From assembly GCA_022774085.1 (NCBI GenBank), contig JALFNZ010000169.1, forward strand, positions 1 to 32,563: DNA of 32,563 nt. The letters run 5' to 3'. A program made the translations under genes and the position numbers. Below the pieces are notes generated by a model that had not been told where the DNA came from, searched no databases, and saw only the letters and a list, made by a program, of their open reading frames with translations. Positions 1-7,535 of the stretch are shown here, one piece after another (the stretch's first letter is position 1; every line of letters starts with the position of its first letter). The stretch comes from Bacteroidales bacterium (GTDB lineage Bacteria; Bacteroidota; Bacteroidia; Bacteroidales; UBA932).

Positions 1-552
1 GTCCATCTTGGTGTCGCTCATGACAAGGCCGTTGATAAAGAGAGGTTTCTCGTCGGTCGGCTTGCGGTGCTCCATGTTGATTTGTCCGGTCATGGATTCG
101 ACGCCGTTAATGACTGATGAGGATCCTTTTGCTATCTGGATGCTTTCAAGCCACTGTCCAGGTACGTAGGAAAGGCCGAAAGGTGCTGAAAGTCCGCGCA
201 TTACGGGACGGTTTTCATCCAGCATCTGGGTGTAAGTACCGGAAAGACCGAGCAGGCGTATCTGGCGTGCTCCGGTCACCGCATCAGAATATCCGACTGT
301 CACGCTTGCTGAGTTTTCGAAGCTCTCTGCCAGGTTGCAGCATGCCATTTTGCAGAGGCCGGCTGCGGAAATGACCTCAGTCCTGATTTCTTTTCCTTTT
401 GATAGATAGTTTCCCGCCTGACGTGATACGAACACGGCTGCGTCAAGACTGTCCTGACGTTCGCCATAAATTCCGGTTGTATCAATATCCTGGGCATACA
501 ATGCTGCACTGCTGAATATTAGTGCAGCCATTAATGATATATATTTATTCAT
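1..552 (-). CDS. TonB-dependent outer-membrane receptor, N-terminal part (cut by window edge)
   Basis: The minus-strand frame is open from an ATG at 552 to the window edge, giving the first 184 residues. Residues 1-20 form a signal peptide ending ALYAQ. There is no CarboxypepD-like N-terminal domain: a plug domain follows almost directly, with the typical order QIRLLGLSG, a MLDENRPVMRGL stretch, WLESIQIAKGSSSVING and ESMTGQIN. This is the usual plug of receptors that import bound metals, cofactors or sugars across the outer membrane with TonB energy. The plug carries KMACCNLAESFE, a Cys pair. The gene lies 107 bases downstream of a Cys/His-rich exported protein on the same strand, so metal uptake or export is my inference; the substrate cannot be read from this fragment. 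The beta-barrel lies outside the window. Confidence 0.88.
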   Translation of the reverse strand, partial: MNKYISLMAALIFSSAALYAQDIDTTGIYGERQDSLDAAVFVSRQAGNYLSKGKEIRTEVISAAGLCKMACCNLAESFENSASVTVGYSDAVTGARQIRLLGLSGTYTQMLDENRPVMRGLSAPFGLSYVPGQWLESIQIAKGSSSVINGVESMTGQINMEHRKPTDEKPLFINGLVMSDTKMD

Positions 553-588
553 ATTTATATTTTTCGGTAAATTGATAATTCTGTTTAC

Positions 589-624
589 AAGTCTCTCCAT
601 TCGCTTCGCTCTGTCAAGATGACA
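589..624 (-). repeat. Dispersed REP-like intergenic element, copy 1 (diverged)
   Basis: On the minus strand this reads TGTCATCTTGACAGAGCGAA followed by GCGAATGGAGAGACTTGT. It resembles the 15765-15803 element in order and spacing (TGTCAT, TT/CTTGA, GAGCGA, GGAGA/GGGAAA, CTTGT/TCTAT). Short elements of the form TGTCATTTCGAGCGA...GAAATCT are, as I know them, common between genes in Bacteroidota genomes. It occupies the gap between the Cys/His-rich gene and the TonB receptor. Function unknown. Confidence 0.5.
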
Positions 625-659
625 TTGTGAAGAGAATGCTCACGGAATAGAGATGACTG

Positions 660-1136
660 TTAGATTCTGCGGATACCGAAATATGAGAGCGCATCATCCC
701 CTTGAATTATGATTGGAAATGGCGCAAATGAATATGAATCAATGTAATATAAAACCGGAACATCTGCCCTGAAAGCATCGAGGACTGCCGCAGTGTGCCA
801 ACAGCTGAGACTGCCATGGAAATGATGGTCATCTTCTGTGCGGGTGCCGGTGATTGAAAGCGCATGATAATCATCCGTGCAGCAATCGGTTTCTTCTATC
901 AGTCCGTCACTATGGTTGGCAAAGTGCTCCTGAGCGTCGCTGCATTCGTGATGATGTGTGCAATGGTGGCCACATTTGTGCGCAGAATGAATCTCTTCGC
1001 ATGTGAGGCCTTCGATGAATGTGGAAACGAACTGATGATTGGCTGAATGACAGGTGTGCACGTCAAAACCTATGATACTCAAGCAGTACCATATTGCAAG
1101 CAGACATGCCGATATCTTTGTCAGTATCTTCTTCAT
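660..1136 (-). CDS. Cys/His-rich exported protein, probable periplasmic metal binder
   Basis: The 158-residue protein begins with a hydrophobic signal or anchor (residues about 5-23) after MKKILTK. The next 90 residues are packed with about 17 His and 10 Cys: VHTCH near residue 27, LTCEEIH, KCGHHCTHHHEC around residues 54-66, DCCTDDYH and DDHHFH. The C-terminal 45 residues lack these and are mixed hydrophobic. Such clusters bind Zn, Cu or similar ions. The HTCH and CC motifs recall small Bacteroidota proteins encoded beside TonB receptors and heavy-metal-associated domains, but I cannot name the family firmly. A consensus promoter sits just upstream, and the TonB receptor follows on the same strand, so the two are probably co-transcribed. 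Metal sensing, buffering or hand-over to the receptor is inference. Confidence 0.75.
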   Translation of the reverse strand: MKKILTKISACLLAIWYCLSIIGFDVHTCHSANHQFVSTFIEGLTCEEIHSAHKCGHHCTHHHECSDAQEHFANHSDGLIEETDCCTDDYHALSITGTRTEDDHHFHGSLSCWHTAAVLDAFRADVPVLYYIDSYSFAPFPIIIQGDDALSYFGIRRI

Positions 1137-1154
1137 CGTTCTTCAAACAACCTA

Positions 1155-1185
1155 CAAAGTTAAGAATTTCTTTTTATGATGCAAA
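1155..1185 (-). promoter_or_regulatory. Promoter of the Cys/His-rich gene / TonB receptor pair
   Basis: On the minus strand TTTG (1185-1182) is followed after 19 bases by TAACTTTG (1162-1155), matching the Bacteroidota vegetative promoter TTTG-N19-21-TAnnTTTG. The start codon at 1136 leaves a leader of only about 10-15 bases. Confidence 0.6.
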
Positions 1186-1243
1186 TTTTGCACCCAATGC
1201 AGGAATTTTAAAAATCTCATAGAAAGGTTTTTGATTTTTTGAT

Positions 1244-1251
1244 TACCTTTG
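1244..1251 (+). promoter_or_regulatory. -7 box of sppA
   Basis: TACCTTTG matches TAnnTTTG and lies 25 bases before the sppA ATG. No TTTG with correct spacing is visible upstream, so the -33 element is weak. Confidence 0.4.
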
Positions 1252-1276
1252 TTTCTTGTGAAAAAACTGATTTAGT

Positions 1277-3055
1277 ATGAAAGATTTTGTAAAAATGACA
1301 TTGGCCACATTGCTGGGCCTTTTTATTTTCGGAATTGTGTCATTCTTCCTCTCATTTGCGACACTCGGAGCATTGGCTTCACTTGGAGAAACCACTCCGG
1401 TCATGCCTCGTGAAGGAGTTTTGAAACTTGATATGTCCAAGATTTCAATCCAGGAGCAGACTCAGGAGATAGACCCCCTGCAGCTGCTTCAGAGTCAGGG
1501 AATGATTGCTCCTGTCGGAATCTATGATGCCGTCAGGGCTATAAAGACTGCAGCAGAAGATCCTGCAATCAAGTTCGTATATCTGCTGCCTGACGCTACA
1601 TCTGCAGGAATCTCACACTTGGAGGAGTTGCGCCGCGCTCTTGAGGACTTCCGCCAGAGCGGAAAGCCTGTAGTTTCATTCATTCAGAATCCGAGCAATG
1701 CAGGTCTGTATCTTGCATCAGTCAGTGACAAGATTTATATGAGCTCATATGAAGGCAGCATGAACACAGTAACCGGTCTTTCTTCACAGATGTATTTCCT
1801 CAAGGACATTCTTGACAGGATTGGAGTGAATGTCCAGCTCATCCGTCACGGAAAATATAAATCGGCAGGTGAGATGTATATCAGGAATTCGGCAAGTGAA
1901 GCGAACAAGGAGCAGTACACTCAGATGGTGTCTTCAGTTTGGGGAACTCTTGCCGGCCAGATTGCCGCTTCAAGGGAGATTTCTGTGGACAGGCTGAATT
2001 CGATGATTGACAATCTCGAGCTCAACACGCCTGAGGATTTCCTGAAGAACGGCCTTGTGGATGAACTTGTTACAAGGGACGAGCTGCATCAGAGGCTCTG
2101 CAATCTTTTTGTTACCAACGACTACAAAGACATTAAGGCAATCACTCTTGCCGACTATGCAAAGTTGAAGAACACAGTGAATTACAGGGCTGCCAACAAG
2201 GTTGCCGTCGTATATGCAAATGGCGAAATCGTTGACAGTGAAGATATGCAGAACATTGAAGGTGACCGCTTTGCAAAGATTATCTCCGACATCCGCAGGG
2301 ATGACCAGGTCAAGGCAGTGGTTCTCAGGGTGAACTCTCCGGGAGGAAGCGTATTCGCATCTGAGAAGATCCGTGCCGAGCTTGAACTTCTTGGCAAGGA
2401 GAAGACCCTGGTTGCATCCTATGGTGATTATGCAGCTTCAGGCGGATACTGGATTTCTGCCGGTTGCGACAAGATTTATTCAAATGCGACCACTCTCACA
2501 GGAAGCATCGGAGTGTTCAGCATGATTCCGGATTTGAGCAAGGTTATAAAGGATAAGATTCATGTCGGTGTCACGACCATCAATTCCAACAAGCACTCTG
2601 ACATGTACAGTCTCATGCGTCCTCTTGATGCGAAGGAAATTGCCTATATGCAGGCTTCTGTGGAAGATATTTATGAAAAGTTCACCGGCATTGTAGCAGA
2701 TGCAAGGGATATGAGCGTTGCTGATGTCGATGCCATTGCACAGGGCAGGGTCTGGACTGGGTCTGACGCAATGGGTATCGGCCTTGTCGATGAAATCGGT
2801 ACACTTGAAGACGCAATCAATTATGCAGCTGTAAGCATCGAGGGCGTTTCAAGCAGTTCAGAGGTGATGATTCAGGAATATCCTGCTCCTATGACGGCTT
2901 TCAACATGCTGCTCGAGTCGCTCAGCAATACTCAGGATCAGGAAATTTTCAGCGGCACACCTTTCGAGAACATCGAGACGGCTTTCCGCAGCTGGACCAG
3001 CACTGATGCCGGCAAAGCCTACGCCCGCATGCCATACATCTTCGACATCCGATAA
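1277..3055 (+). CDS. sppA: Signal peptide peptidase SppA, 67K type
   Basis: This 592-residue membrane-anchored serine protease degrades signal peptides after their release. Residues about 7-33 form one transmembrane anchor. The protein has the two tandem Clp-like S49 domains of the long 67K form. The N-terminal one carries the general-base lysine in GKYKSAGE (K195, equivalent to E. coli K209). The C-terminal one carries the nucleophile in YAASGGYW (S388, equivalent to S409), followed by TLTGSIGV. Both catalytic residues are present, so the enzyme should be active. The start is the ATG at 1277, 25 bases after a TACCTTTG box; an earlier start is unlikely because the transmembrane anchor begins immediately. 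The gene converges on tilS with only 8 bases between the stop codons. Confidence 0.95.
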   Translation: MKDFVKMTLATLLGLFIFGIVSFFLSFATLGALASLGETTPVMPREGVLKLDMSKISIQEQTQEIDPLQLLQSQGMIAPVGIYDAVRAIKTAAEDPAIKFVYLLPDATSAGISHLEELRRALEDFRQSGKPVVSFIQNPSNAGLYLASVSDKIYMSSYEGSMNTVTGLSSQMYFLKDILDRIGVNVQLIRHGKYKSAGEMYIRNSASEANKEQYTQMVSSVWGTLAGQIAASREISVDRLNSMIDNLELNTPEDFLKNGLVDELVTRDELHQRLCNLFVTNDYKDIKAITLADYAKLKNTVNYRAANKVAVVYANGEIVDSEDMQNIEGDRFAKIISDIRRDDQVKAVVLRVNSPGGSVFASEKIRAELELLGKEKTLVASYGDYAASGGYWISAGCDKIYSNATTLTGSIGVFSMIPDLSKVIKDKIHVGVTTINSNKHSDMYSLMRPLDAKEIAYMQASVEDIYEKFTGIVADARDMSVADVDAIAQGRVWTGSDAMGIGLVDEIGTLEDAINYAAVSIEGVSSSSEVMIQEYPAPMTAFNMLLESLSNTQDQEIFSGTPFENIETAFRSWTSTDAGKAYARMPYIFDIR

Positions 3056-3063
3056 TCCCCAAC

Positions 3064-4626
3064 CTAAAATTTGGATAACGGCAAATCCGGGCTATCATAA
3101 TAGCCCGGAAAGGTCTCCTGAGCAGGGATTTCTTCAATGCGCAGGGCATTGACAGTGGAAGTTGTGATGCGGTAACTTTTGTCTATACGACGTGAAAGCA
3201 GTGCAGCGCAATGTCCTGAATGAGCCTCTCCAGAGACGTGGACATCTACAAGAAGGACGGCTGAAGCTTTATCAGCGGCGCTGTATTTAAGGTCGGTGAA
3301 CATGTCACTCAGAAGTTTCCGGCCACGCATTCCCAGAGGCACCATCCAATCCCCTGCCCTCCATGGGCGGAGTACAAACGGAAAGGATAGTTTGTCTGCA
3401 TCAAGCACAACGACTCCATCGGGCTGCTTCAAACTCATGTCAGCAGACCATCTGATTGTCTTGATCTTGAATGTCCTGCCGTTGAAGTGATATGTGCCGT
3501 CGCAGCGGACAGGCATTATCGAAGACGAATCAGCGGCCGTGGCTCCGGCAAGAGGTCCGACGGATGCTTTCCCGTAAAGGGACATTTCTCCCCTCCCCGT
3601 GATAAGCACATGGGTATCAGATTCGAACCTTTTCCCAGAAACTGTCCTTGAAGAAGACAGAAGGGAATTTATTGATGACAATACGGAAGAATTGAATCCA
3701 TATGGACTCAATATTTGATATAACAGATATTTCCAATGTCCGGTGGCAAACAAAGCATCAAGGTTTATGGATATTCCATCCCCGAAAACACCGGATATTT
3801 TCGAAACAACTCTCTCCTGCTGGTTCCGGCACCATGTCCGCACAATCTCCCCGGCGTCGGCGAAATATTCCATATCATTGCACAATGTTGCAACGAAAGA
3901 AGGATTGATGCGGGCAAACTGAGGAAAGACCTCGTTCCTGATGCGGTTGCGCTTGTAATCAGACAGCAGGTTTGTACTGTCAGTATGGTATTCTATGTCC
4001 CACGCGAAGGCATATCCTTCGATTTGCTTTCGGGTAAATTCAATCAAAGGCCGGATGAGCCTGATGCCCTGACAGTCACTGAGTGGGAAATCGGAAACAG
4101 TTGACATGCCTGTCAGTCCATCCATGCCAGTACCACGCAAGAGATTGAGTATCAATGTTTCTGCGTTGTCATTTGCATTATGTGCCACGGCTGTTGCGGC
4201 ATAACCGTTTTCGCGGCAAACATTGGCAAACCATCTGTAACGCAACTCTCGTGCTGCCATCTCGATGCTCAGGGAATGTTCCTTTGCATATGTTTCAGTA
4301 TCAAAAGATGCAAGATGCAGGCGTAGTCCATGTTCATTGGCCCAAGCCTCGACCAAGGCCTGGTCGGAGTTGCTTTCCTGCCCTCGAAGGTTGAAGTTGC
4401 AATGTGCAAGGGCGAAATCTTCCTTCTGGAGAGTCTGAAGGAAAAGATGTGCCATCACCATTGAATCGACTCCCCCACTCACTGCAACGAGTATCCGCTG
4501 ACGGCGGGACGGCTCAATGACCGGGGACGGTTCAATGGCAGAGGCTGACTTAAAGACAGGGGCTGACCAATTTTCATTGACCAGCCCCCTCATCTCATTG
4601 ATTATTTTAGCAAAACGCTTCTGCAT
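3064..4626 (-). CDS. tilS: tRNA(Ile)-lysidine synthase TilS
   Basis: TilS converts C34 of the AUA-reading tRNA(Ile) to lysidine using ATP and lysine, an essential step in AUA decoding. The PP-loop ATP-binding motif SGGVDS is at about residues 50-55, followed by the family motif HNANDNAETLILNLLRGTG with GLTGM, and a C-terminal TilS domain near VLRPWRAGDWM. The ATG at 4626 is taken as start; an in-frame GTG at 4629 overlaps the previous stop codon by one base and is the alternative. About 20 extra residues rich in Ser, Pro and Glu (IEPSPVIEPSRR) sit between the first helix and the PP-loop, where related proteins as I know them go straight into the motif. It is the last gene of the proS-DUF3078-tilS group. 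Confidence 0.95.
   Translation of the reverse strand: MQKRFAKIINEMRGLVNENWSAPVFKSASAIEPSPVIEPSRRQRILVAVSGGVDSMVMAHLFLQTLQKEDFALAHCNFNLRGQESNSDQALVEAWANEHGLRLHLASFDTETYAKEHSLSIEMAARELRYRWFANVCRENGYAATAVAHNANDNAETLILNLLRGTGMDGLTGMSTVSDFPLSDCQGIRLIRPLIEFTRKQIEGYAFAWDIEYHTDSTNLLSDYKRNRIRNEVFPQFARINPSFVATLCNDMEYFADAGEIVRTWCRNQQERVVSKISGVFGDGISINLDALFATGHWKYLLYQILSPYGFNSSVLSSINSLLSSSRTVSGKRFESDTHVLITGRGEMSLYGKASVGPLAGATAADSSSIMPVRCDGTYHFNGRTFKIKTIRWSADMSLKQPDGVVVLDADKLSFPFVLRPWRAGDWMVPLGMRGRKLLSDMFTDLKYSAADKASAVLLVDVHVSGEAHSGHCAALLSRRIDKSYRITTSTVNALRIEEIPAQETFPGYYDSPDLPLSKF
3087..3108. terminator. Perfect 9-bp hairpin in the end of tilS, possible sppA terminator
   Basis: CCGGGCTAT (3087-3095) and ATAGCCCGG (3100-3108) are perfect inverted repeats around the loop CATA. 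The hairpin begins 31 bases after the sppA stop but lies inside the last codons of tilS. It has no good T-tract on the sppA strand (AAAGG follows) and only ATTTG on the other, so an intrinsic terminator is plausible but not typical. Confidence 0.4.
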
Positions 4627-4628
4627 CA

Positions 4629-5852
4629 CTAATTCCTGCTTGTGATTGTATATGTGAATCCGAATGCAAGTGACTCCTTAAACTGGACAAGAGGACCGGC
4701 ACCTTTGTTGGCCCATCCGTCAGCTCCCCATTTTTCGTTGTACTTGCTTTTCTTCGTGCATCTCTTCTGATATGCCTCGGAACTGAACATCACCATGTCA
4801 TCGTAAATGAGGTTGGTGGTGAGGGTCAGAGAGAAATATTTGGCAATCTTCCAGTCAAAACGGTTGTCCCAGTTGATACGTGGGCAAGGGTTCTTCTTGT
4901 GGTCTTTCAGATAGTCTTCGAAAAATACAAGCTGGGTGGAATATGCGAAATTGTCGTTGATGTTCACCTTGGCATCTATCTTGAGCTTGGCACCGAACTC
5001 AAAGCGGGCACTGCGGTACAGGTCTCCGAGGGCATCAGCCTGTTCCCTGGCACTCTTTGAAGTAAAGGCTTCCGATGCCATCAGAGCATCCACGTCATCC
5101 TGGGTTTTGTTTTTCTTCAGCTGCATGCCGTAGGCTTTCCTCAGGCTTTTGTCAGTGACGAAGACATAACCACCCGTCACCGGAGCGAAGTTGATTGCAA
5201 GCCATTTGGTCGGAGTGAAATCTATACCAAGCGCAAGGTTGGTGTAGGCTGGTGCAAGGAAATTTGATTTCAGGACCCTGGCATCCCTCCAGAGCGATTT
5301 CTGGTCCTTCCTGTCAAGGGCATCAAGGGCAGGCAAGTTGCCTTCGTCATCCTTGTATTTGTCCGGCACTGAAGGTGTCTTGTATTCCCAACCTCTTGTG
5401 AACTGTGACTTGAAGTCGTAGTTGGCGGAAAAATAGACATTTTCCATCTTCGGAGTCTTGTAACCCCACTTGCTCTCAAGGTAGATCCGGTCGGAGCTTT
5501 TCTGAAGCAAAGGTTTGGATGAAGAATAAAGTACACCGAAATCCAACTGGAGACGGTTGTTCCAGAACATCTCATTCTTTTTGTAATTGGCATTGCCGTC
5601 AATGAAACCCTGGAGTGAGAATGTATTGTCTCCACCGGCAGCCCAGTTGGTAAGCCCAGTCTGTCCGATATTGAGGTTGGTCTTGAGCGAGTTTTTCCAA
5701 TAATTCGGCTTAACGACCTTTTTGTCAGCCTCCGGGGCATCGTTGATGGCCATCGCTGCGTCCGCCGCCGCCCTCTGGGCCTGAGTCAGCTCTTGAGCCA
5801 CGGCATTGAACGAAATTATGGAAATAAGTATCAGTGTTAAATATTTCTTCAT
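4629..5852 (-). CDS. DUF3078-family envelope protein
   Basis: The 407-residue protein has a signal peptide (residues 1-19, cut after FNAVAQ). After it come an Ala-rich helix, the hallmark WKNSLKTNLNIGQTGLTNWA near the start of the mature protein, then GGDNTFSLQG and alternating aromatic strands to the end (SLAFGFTYTITSRN). This pattern fits DUF3078 (PF11276), a Bacteroidota family of predicted outer-membrane or periplasmic beta-strand proteins with no established function. It follows proS after 15 bases and abuts tilS, whose start overlaps its stop region, so the three are probably one transcript. The co-location with translation genes does not by itself suggest a role in translation. Confidence 0.85.
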   Translation of the reverse strand: MKKYLTLILISIISFNAVAQELTQAQRAAADAAMAINDAPEADKKVVKPNYWKNSLKTNLNIGQTGLTNWAAGGDNTFSLQGFIDGNANYKKNEMFWNNRLQLDFGVLYSSSKPLLQKSSDRIYLESKWGYKTPKMENVYFSANYDFKSQFTRGWEYKTPSVPDKYKDDEGNLPALDALDRKDQKSLWRDARVLKSNFLAPAYTNLALGIDFTPTKWLAINFAPVTGGYVFVTDKSLRKAYGMQLKKNKTQDDVDALMASEAFTSKSAREQADALGDLYRSARFEFGAKLKIDAKVNINDNFAYSTQLVFFEDYLKDHKKNPCPRINWDNRFDWKIAKYFSLTLTTNLIYDDMVMFSSEAYQKRCTKKSKYNEKWGADGWANKGAGPLVQFKESLAFGFTYTITSRN

Positions 5853-5867
5853 TCAAATCATTATTTA

Positions 5868-7349
5868 TCAGTAAGACATAGCGAACAGAACTCTCTGGTG
5901 TGACGGCTTGCCGGTATAGATGCAAGTACCTTCTTCCATGCAGACAGCGCTGTCCATAGGGATACAACGGATGGTTGCCTTTGTTTCCTCCTTGATTTTC
6001 TCCTCGGTCTCTTTGGTTCCGTCCCAATGGCAGAGAAGGAATCCTCCCTTAGTAATTTCCTCTTTGAACTCCTCCCAGGTATCCACCTTGCGTATGTTCG
6101 AATCACGGAACTGCAGGGCGCGGTTGTAAATGTTGGTCTGAATGTCTTCAAGGAGGTCTTCAATCCTCTTGGCAAGTCCCTCAACCGGAACGGAAAGCTT
6201 CTCAAGAGTATCACGGCGTGCAATCTCCACAGTACCGTTTGCGAGGTCACGCGCACCCACGGCAAGACGTACAGGAACGCCTTTGAGCTCCCACTCTGCG
6301 AATTTGAATCCCGGACGGAGGGTGTCGCGGTCATCAATCTTTACGGTATGGCCATGAGCCTCAAGTTCCGCTTTCAGTTCAGCCATCTTGGCAAAAATTG
6401 CTTTGTTTCCTTCCTCATCCTTTCCGACGATAGGAACTACAACCACCTGGATAGGAGCGAGTTTCGGAGGAAGTACAAGTCCGTTGTCATCACCATGTGC
6501 CATAATCAGGGCACCCATCAGGCGGGTGGAAACGCCCCATGAAGTAGCCCAGACGTACTCCTGTTTGCCTTCCTTGTTGGTAAACTGGACATCGAAAGCC
6601 TTTGCGAAGTTCTGGCCGAGGAAGTGGGATGTACCTGCCTGAAGGGCCTTTCCGTCCTGCATCAAAGCCTCGATTGTCATGGTGTCAAGGGCTCCGGCGA
6701 ATCGCTCGTTAGGGCTCTTGTGGCCTACAACCACAGGAAGGGCCATCCAATTGCGGGCAAAGTCCGCATAGACATTCACCATCTTTGTAGCCTCGTCAAC
6801 AGCCTCCTGCTGGGTAGCATGGGCTGTGTGGCCTTCCTGCCAGAGGAATTCGGCAGTGCGGAGGAAAAGCCTTGTACGCATTTCCCAACGAACGACATTA
6901 GCCCACTGGTTGCAGAGAATAGGCAGGTCACGCCAGGAAGTCACCCAGTTTTTATAGGTATTCCATATAATGGTTTCGGAGGTCGGTCTCACAACGAGTT
7001 CTTCTTCGAGTCTGGCAGAAGGATCGACAACCACTCCCGGGCCGTCAGGATTGGCCATGAGTCTGTGATGGGTGACCACAGCACATTCTTTCGCAAATCC
7101 CTCAACGTGCTCAGCTTCGCGGCTGAGGAAGGATTTCGGAATGAAAAGCGGAAAATATGCATTCTGATGCCCTGTTTCCTTGAACATCTTGTCAAGTACA
7201 CTCTGCATTTTTTCCCAAATTGCATATCCGTATGGTTTGATGACCATACATCCCCTTACTGCGGAACGCTCCGCCAAATCTGCTTTTACTACAAGATTGT
7301 CATACCACTGAGAGTAGTTTTCAGACCTCTTGGTAACCTCTTTTGCCAT
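5868..7349 (-). CDS. proS: Prolyl-tRNA synthetase (archaeal/eukaryal-like short form)
   Basis: ProS charges tRNA(Pro) with proline. The class II signatures are present: [12 protein letters not shown], then [20 protein letters not shown] (motif 2) and a later [17 protein letters not shown] region (motif 3). An anticodon-binding domain follows, then a ProS-C-like tail with FLLCHWDG and CIPMD. It ends in FAMSY; a terminal Tyr is typical of this form. There is no bacterial insertion (editing) domain, and the length of 493 residues fits the short type. The ATG at 7349 ([12 protein letters not shown]) is chosen; the frame is open for 44 further codons upstream, but that stretch is not protein-like, includes the predicted leader and crosses the -7 box. 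Head of the proS-DUF3078-tilS group. Confidence 0.95.
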   Translation of the reverse strand: MAKEVTKRSENYSQWYDNLVVKADLAERSAVRGCMVIKPYGYAIWEKMQSVLDKMFKETGHQNAYFPLFIPKSFLSREAEHVEGFAKECAVVTHHRLMANPDGPGVVVDPSARLEEELVVRPTSETIIWNTYKNWVTSWRDLPILCNQWANVVRWEMRTRLFLRTAEFLWQEGHTAHATQQEAVDEATKMVNVYADFARNWMALPVVVGHKSPNERFAGALDTMTIEALMQDGKALQAGTSHFLGQNFAKAFDVQFTNKEGKQEYVWATSWGVSTRLMGALIMAHGDDNGLVLPPKLAPIQVVVVPIVGKDEEGNKAIFAKMAELKAELEAHGHTVKIDDRDTLRPGFKFAEWELKGVPVRLAVGARDLANGTVEIARRDTLEKLSVPVEGLAKRIEDLLEDIQTNIYNRALQFRDSNIRKVDTWEEFKEEITKGGFLLCHWDGTKETEEKIKEETKATIRCIPMDSAVCMEEGTCIYTGKPSHQRVLFAMSY

Positions 7350-7451
7350 TTTATTTTTTGAATTTAATAGTTTTATTCCTAATATTGCACCGTGTGGCCT
7401 CATGCACGAGCCCTGCTCTACGGCAAGATTCTTGCAATTGAAGTCAGGCTG

Positions 7452-7459
7452 CAAAGATA
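7452..7459 (-). promoter_or_regulatory. -7 box of the proS operon
   Basis: The minus strand reads TATCTTTG, matching TAnnTTTG. No good -33 TTTG is seen at the normal distance. It implies a leader of about 95 bases before proS, longer than at the other promoters here. Confidence 0.45.
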
Positions 7460-7523
7460 CATAATTTTTGCAAACTAACACTTTCTGTGCAGAAGCATTT
7501 GCACAGGCATAAAATAATAATAT

Positions 7524-7530
7524 AAGGAGG
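7524..7530 (+). promoter_or_regulatory. Perfect Shine-Dalgarno before the aromatic lipoprotein gene
   Basis: AAGGAGG lies 5 bases before the ATG at 7536, within an A/T-rich context. Bacteroidota rarely use Shine-Dalgarno pairing because their ribosomes sequester the 16S 3' end, so a seven-base perfect match at ideal spacing stands out. Most other starts in this window have no such sequence. Confidence 0.65.
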
Positions 7531-7535
7531 TATTT

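Noticed and set aside
864..1046. 60-codon plus-strand open frame opposite the Cys/His-rich gene
   Set aside because: The minus frame has a signal peptide, a promoter and conserved Cys/His pattern; the plus frame has none.
4554..4592. Imperfect inverted repeat GGGGCTG...CAGCCCC in the 5' part of tilS
   Set aside because: It lies in the coding sequence of the Ser/Pro-rich insertion, has a 2x2 internal mismatch and no T-tract; chance or codon use is enough to explain it.
6624..7361. 245-codon plus-strand open frame
   Set aside because: It is antisense to proS, whose class II motifs are clear; it has no start signal or known domain.
7461..7470. TAATTTTTG as a promoter box for the aromatic lipoprotein gene
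   Set aside because: The spacing inside the box is one base too long for TAnnTTTG and no -33 element fits; the promoter of this gene remains unidentified.
7350..7481. N-terminal extension of ProS by 44 residues
   Set aside because: It would cross the -7 box and is not similar to ProS; the normal N terminus begins at the ATG at 7349.
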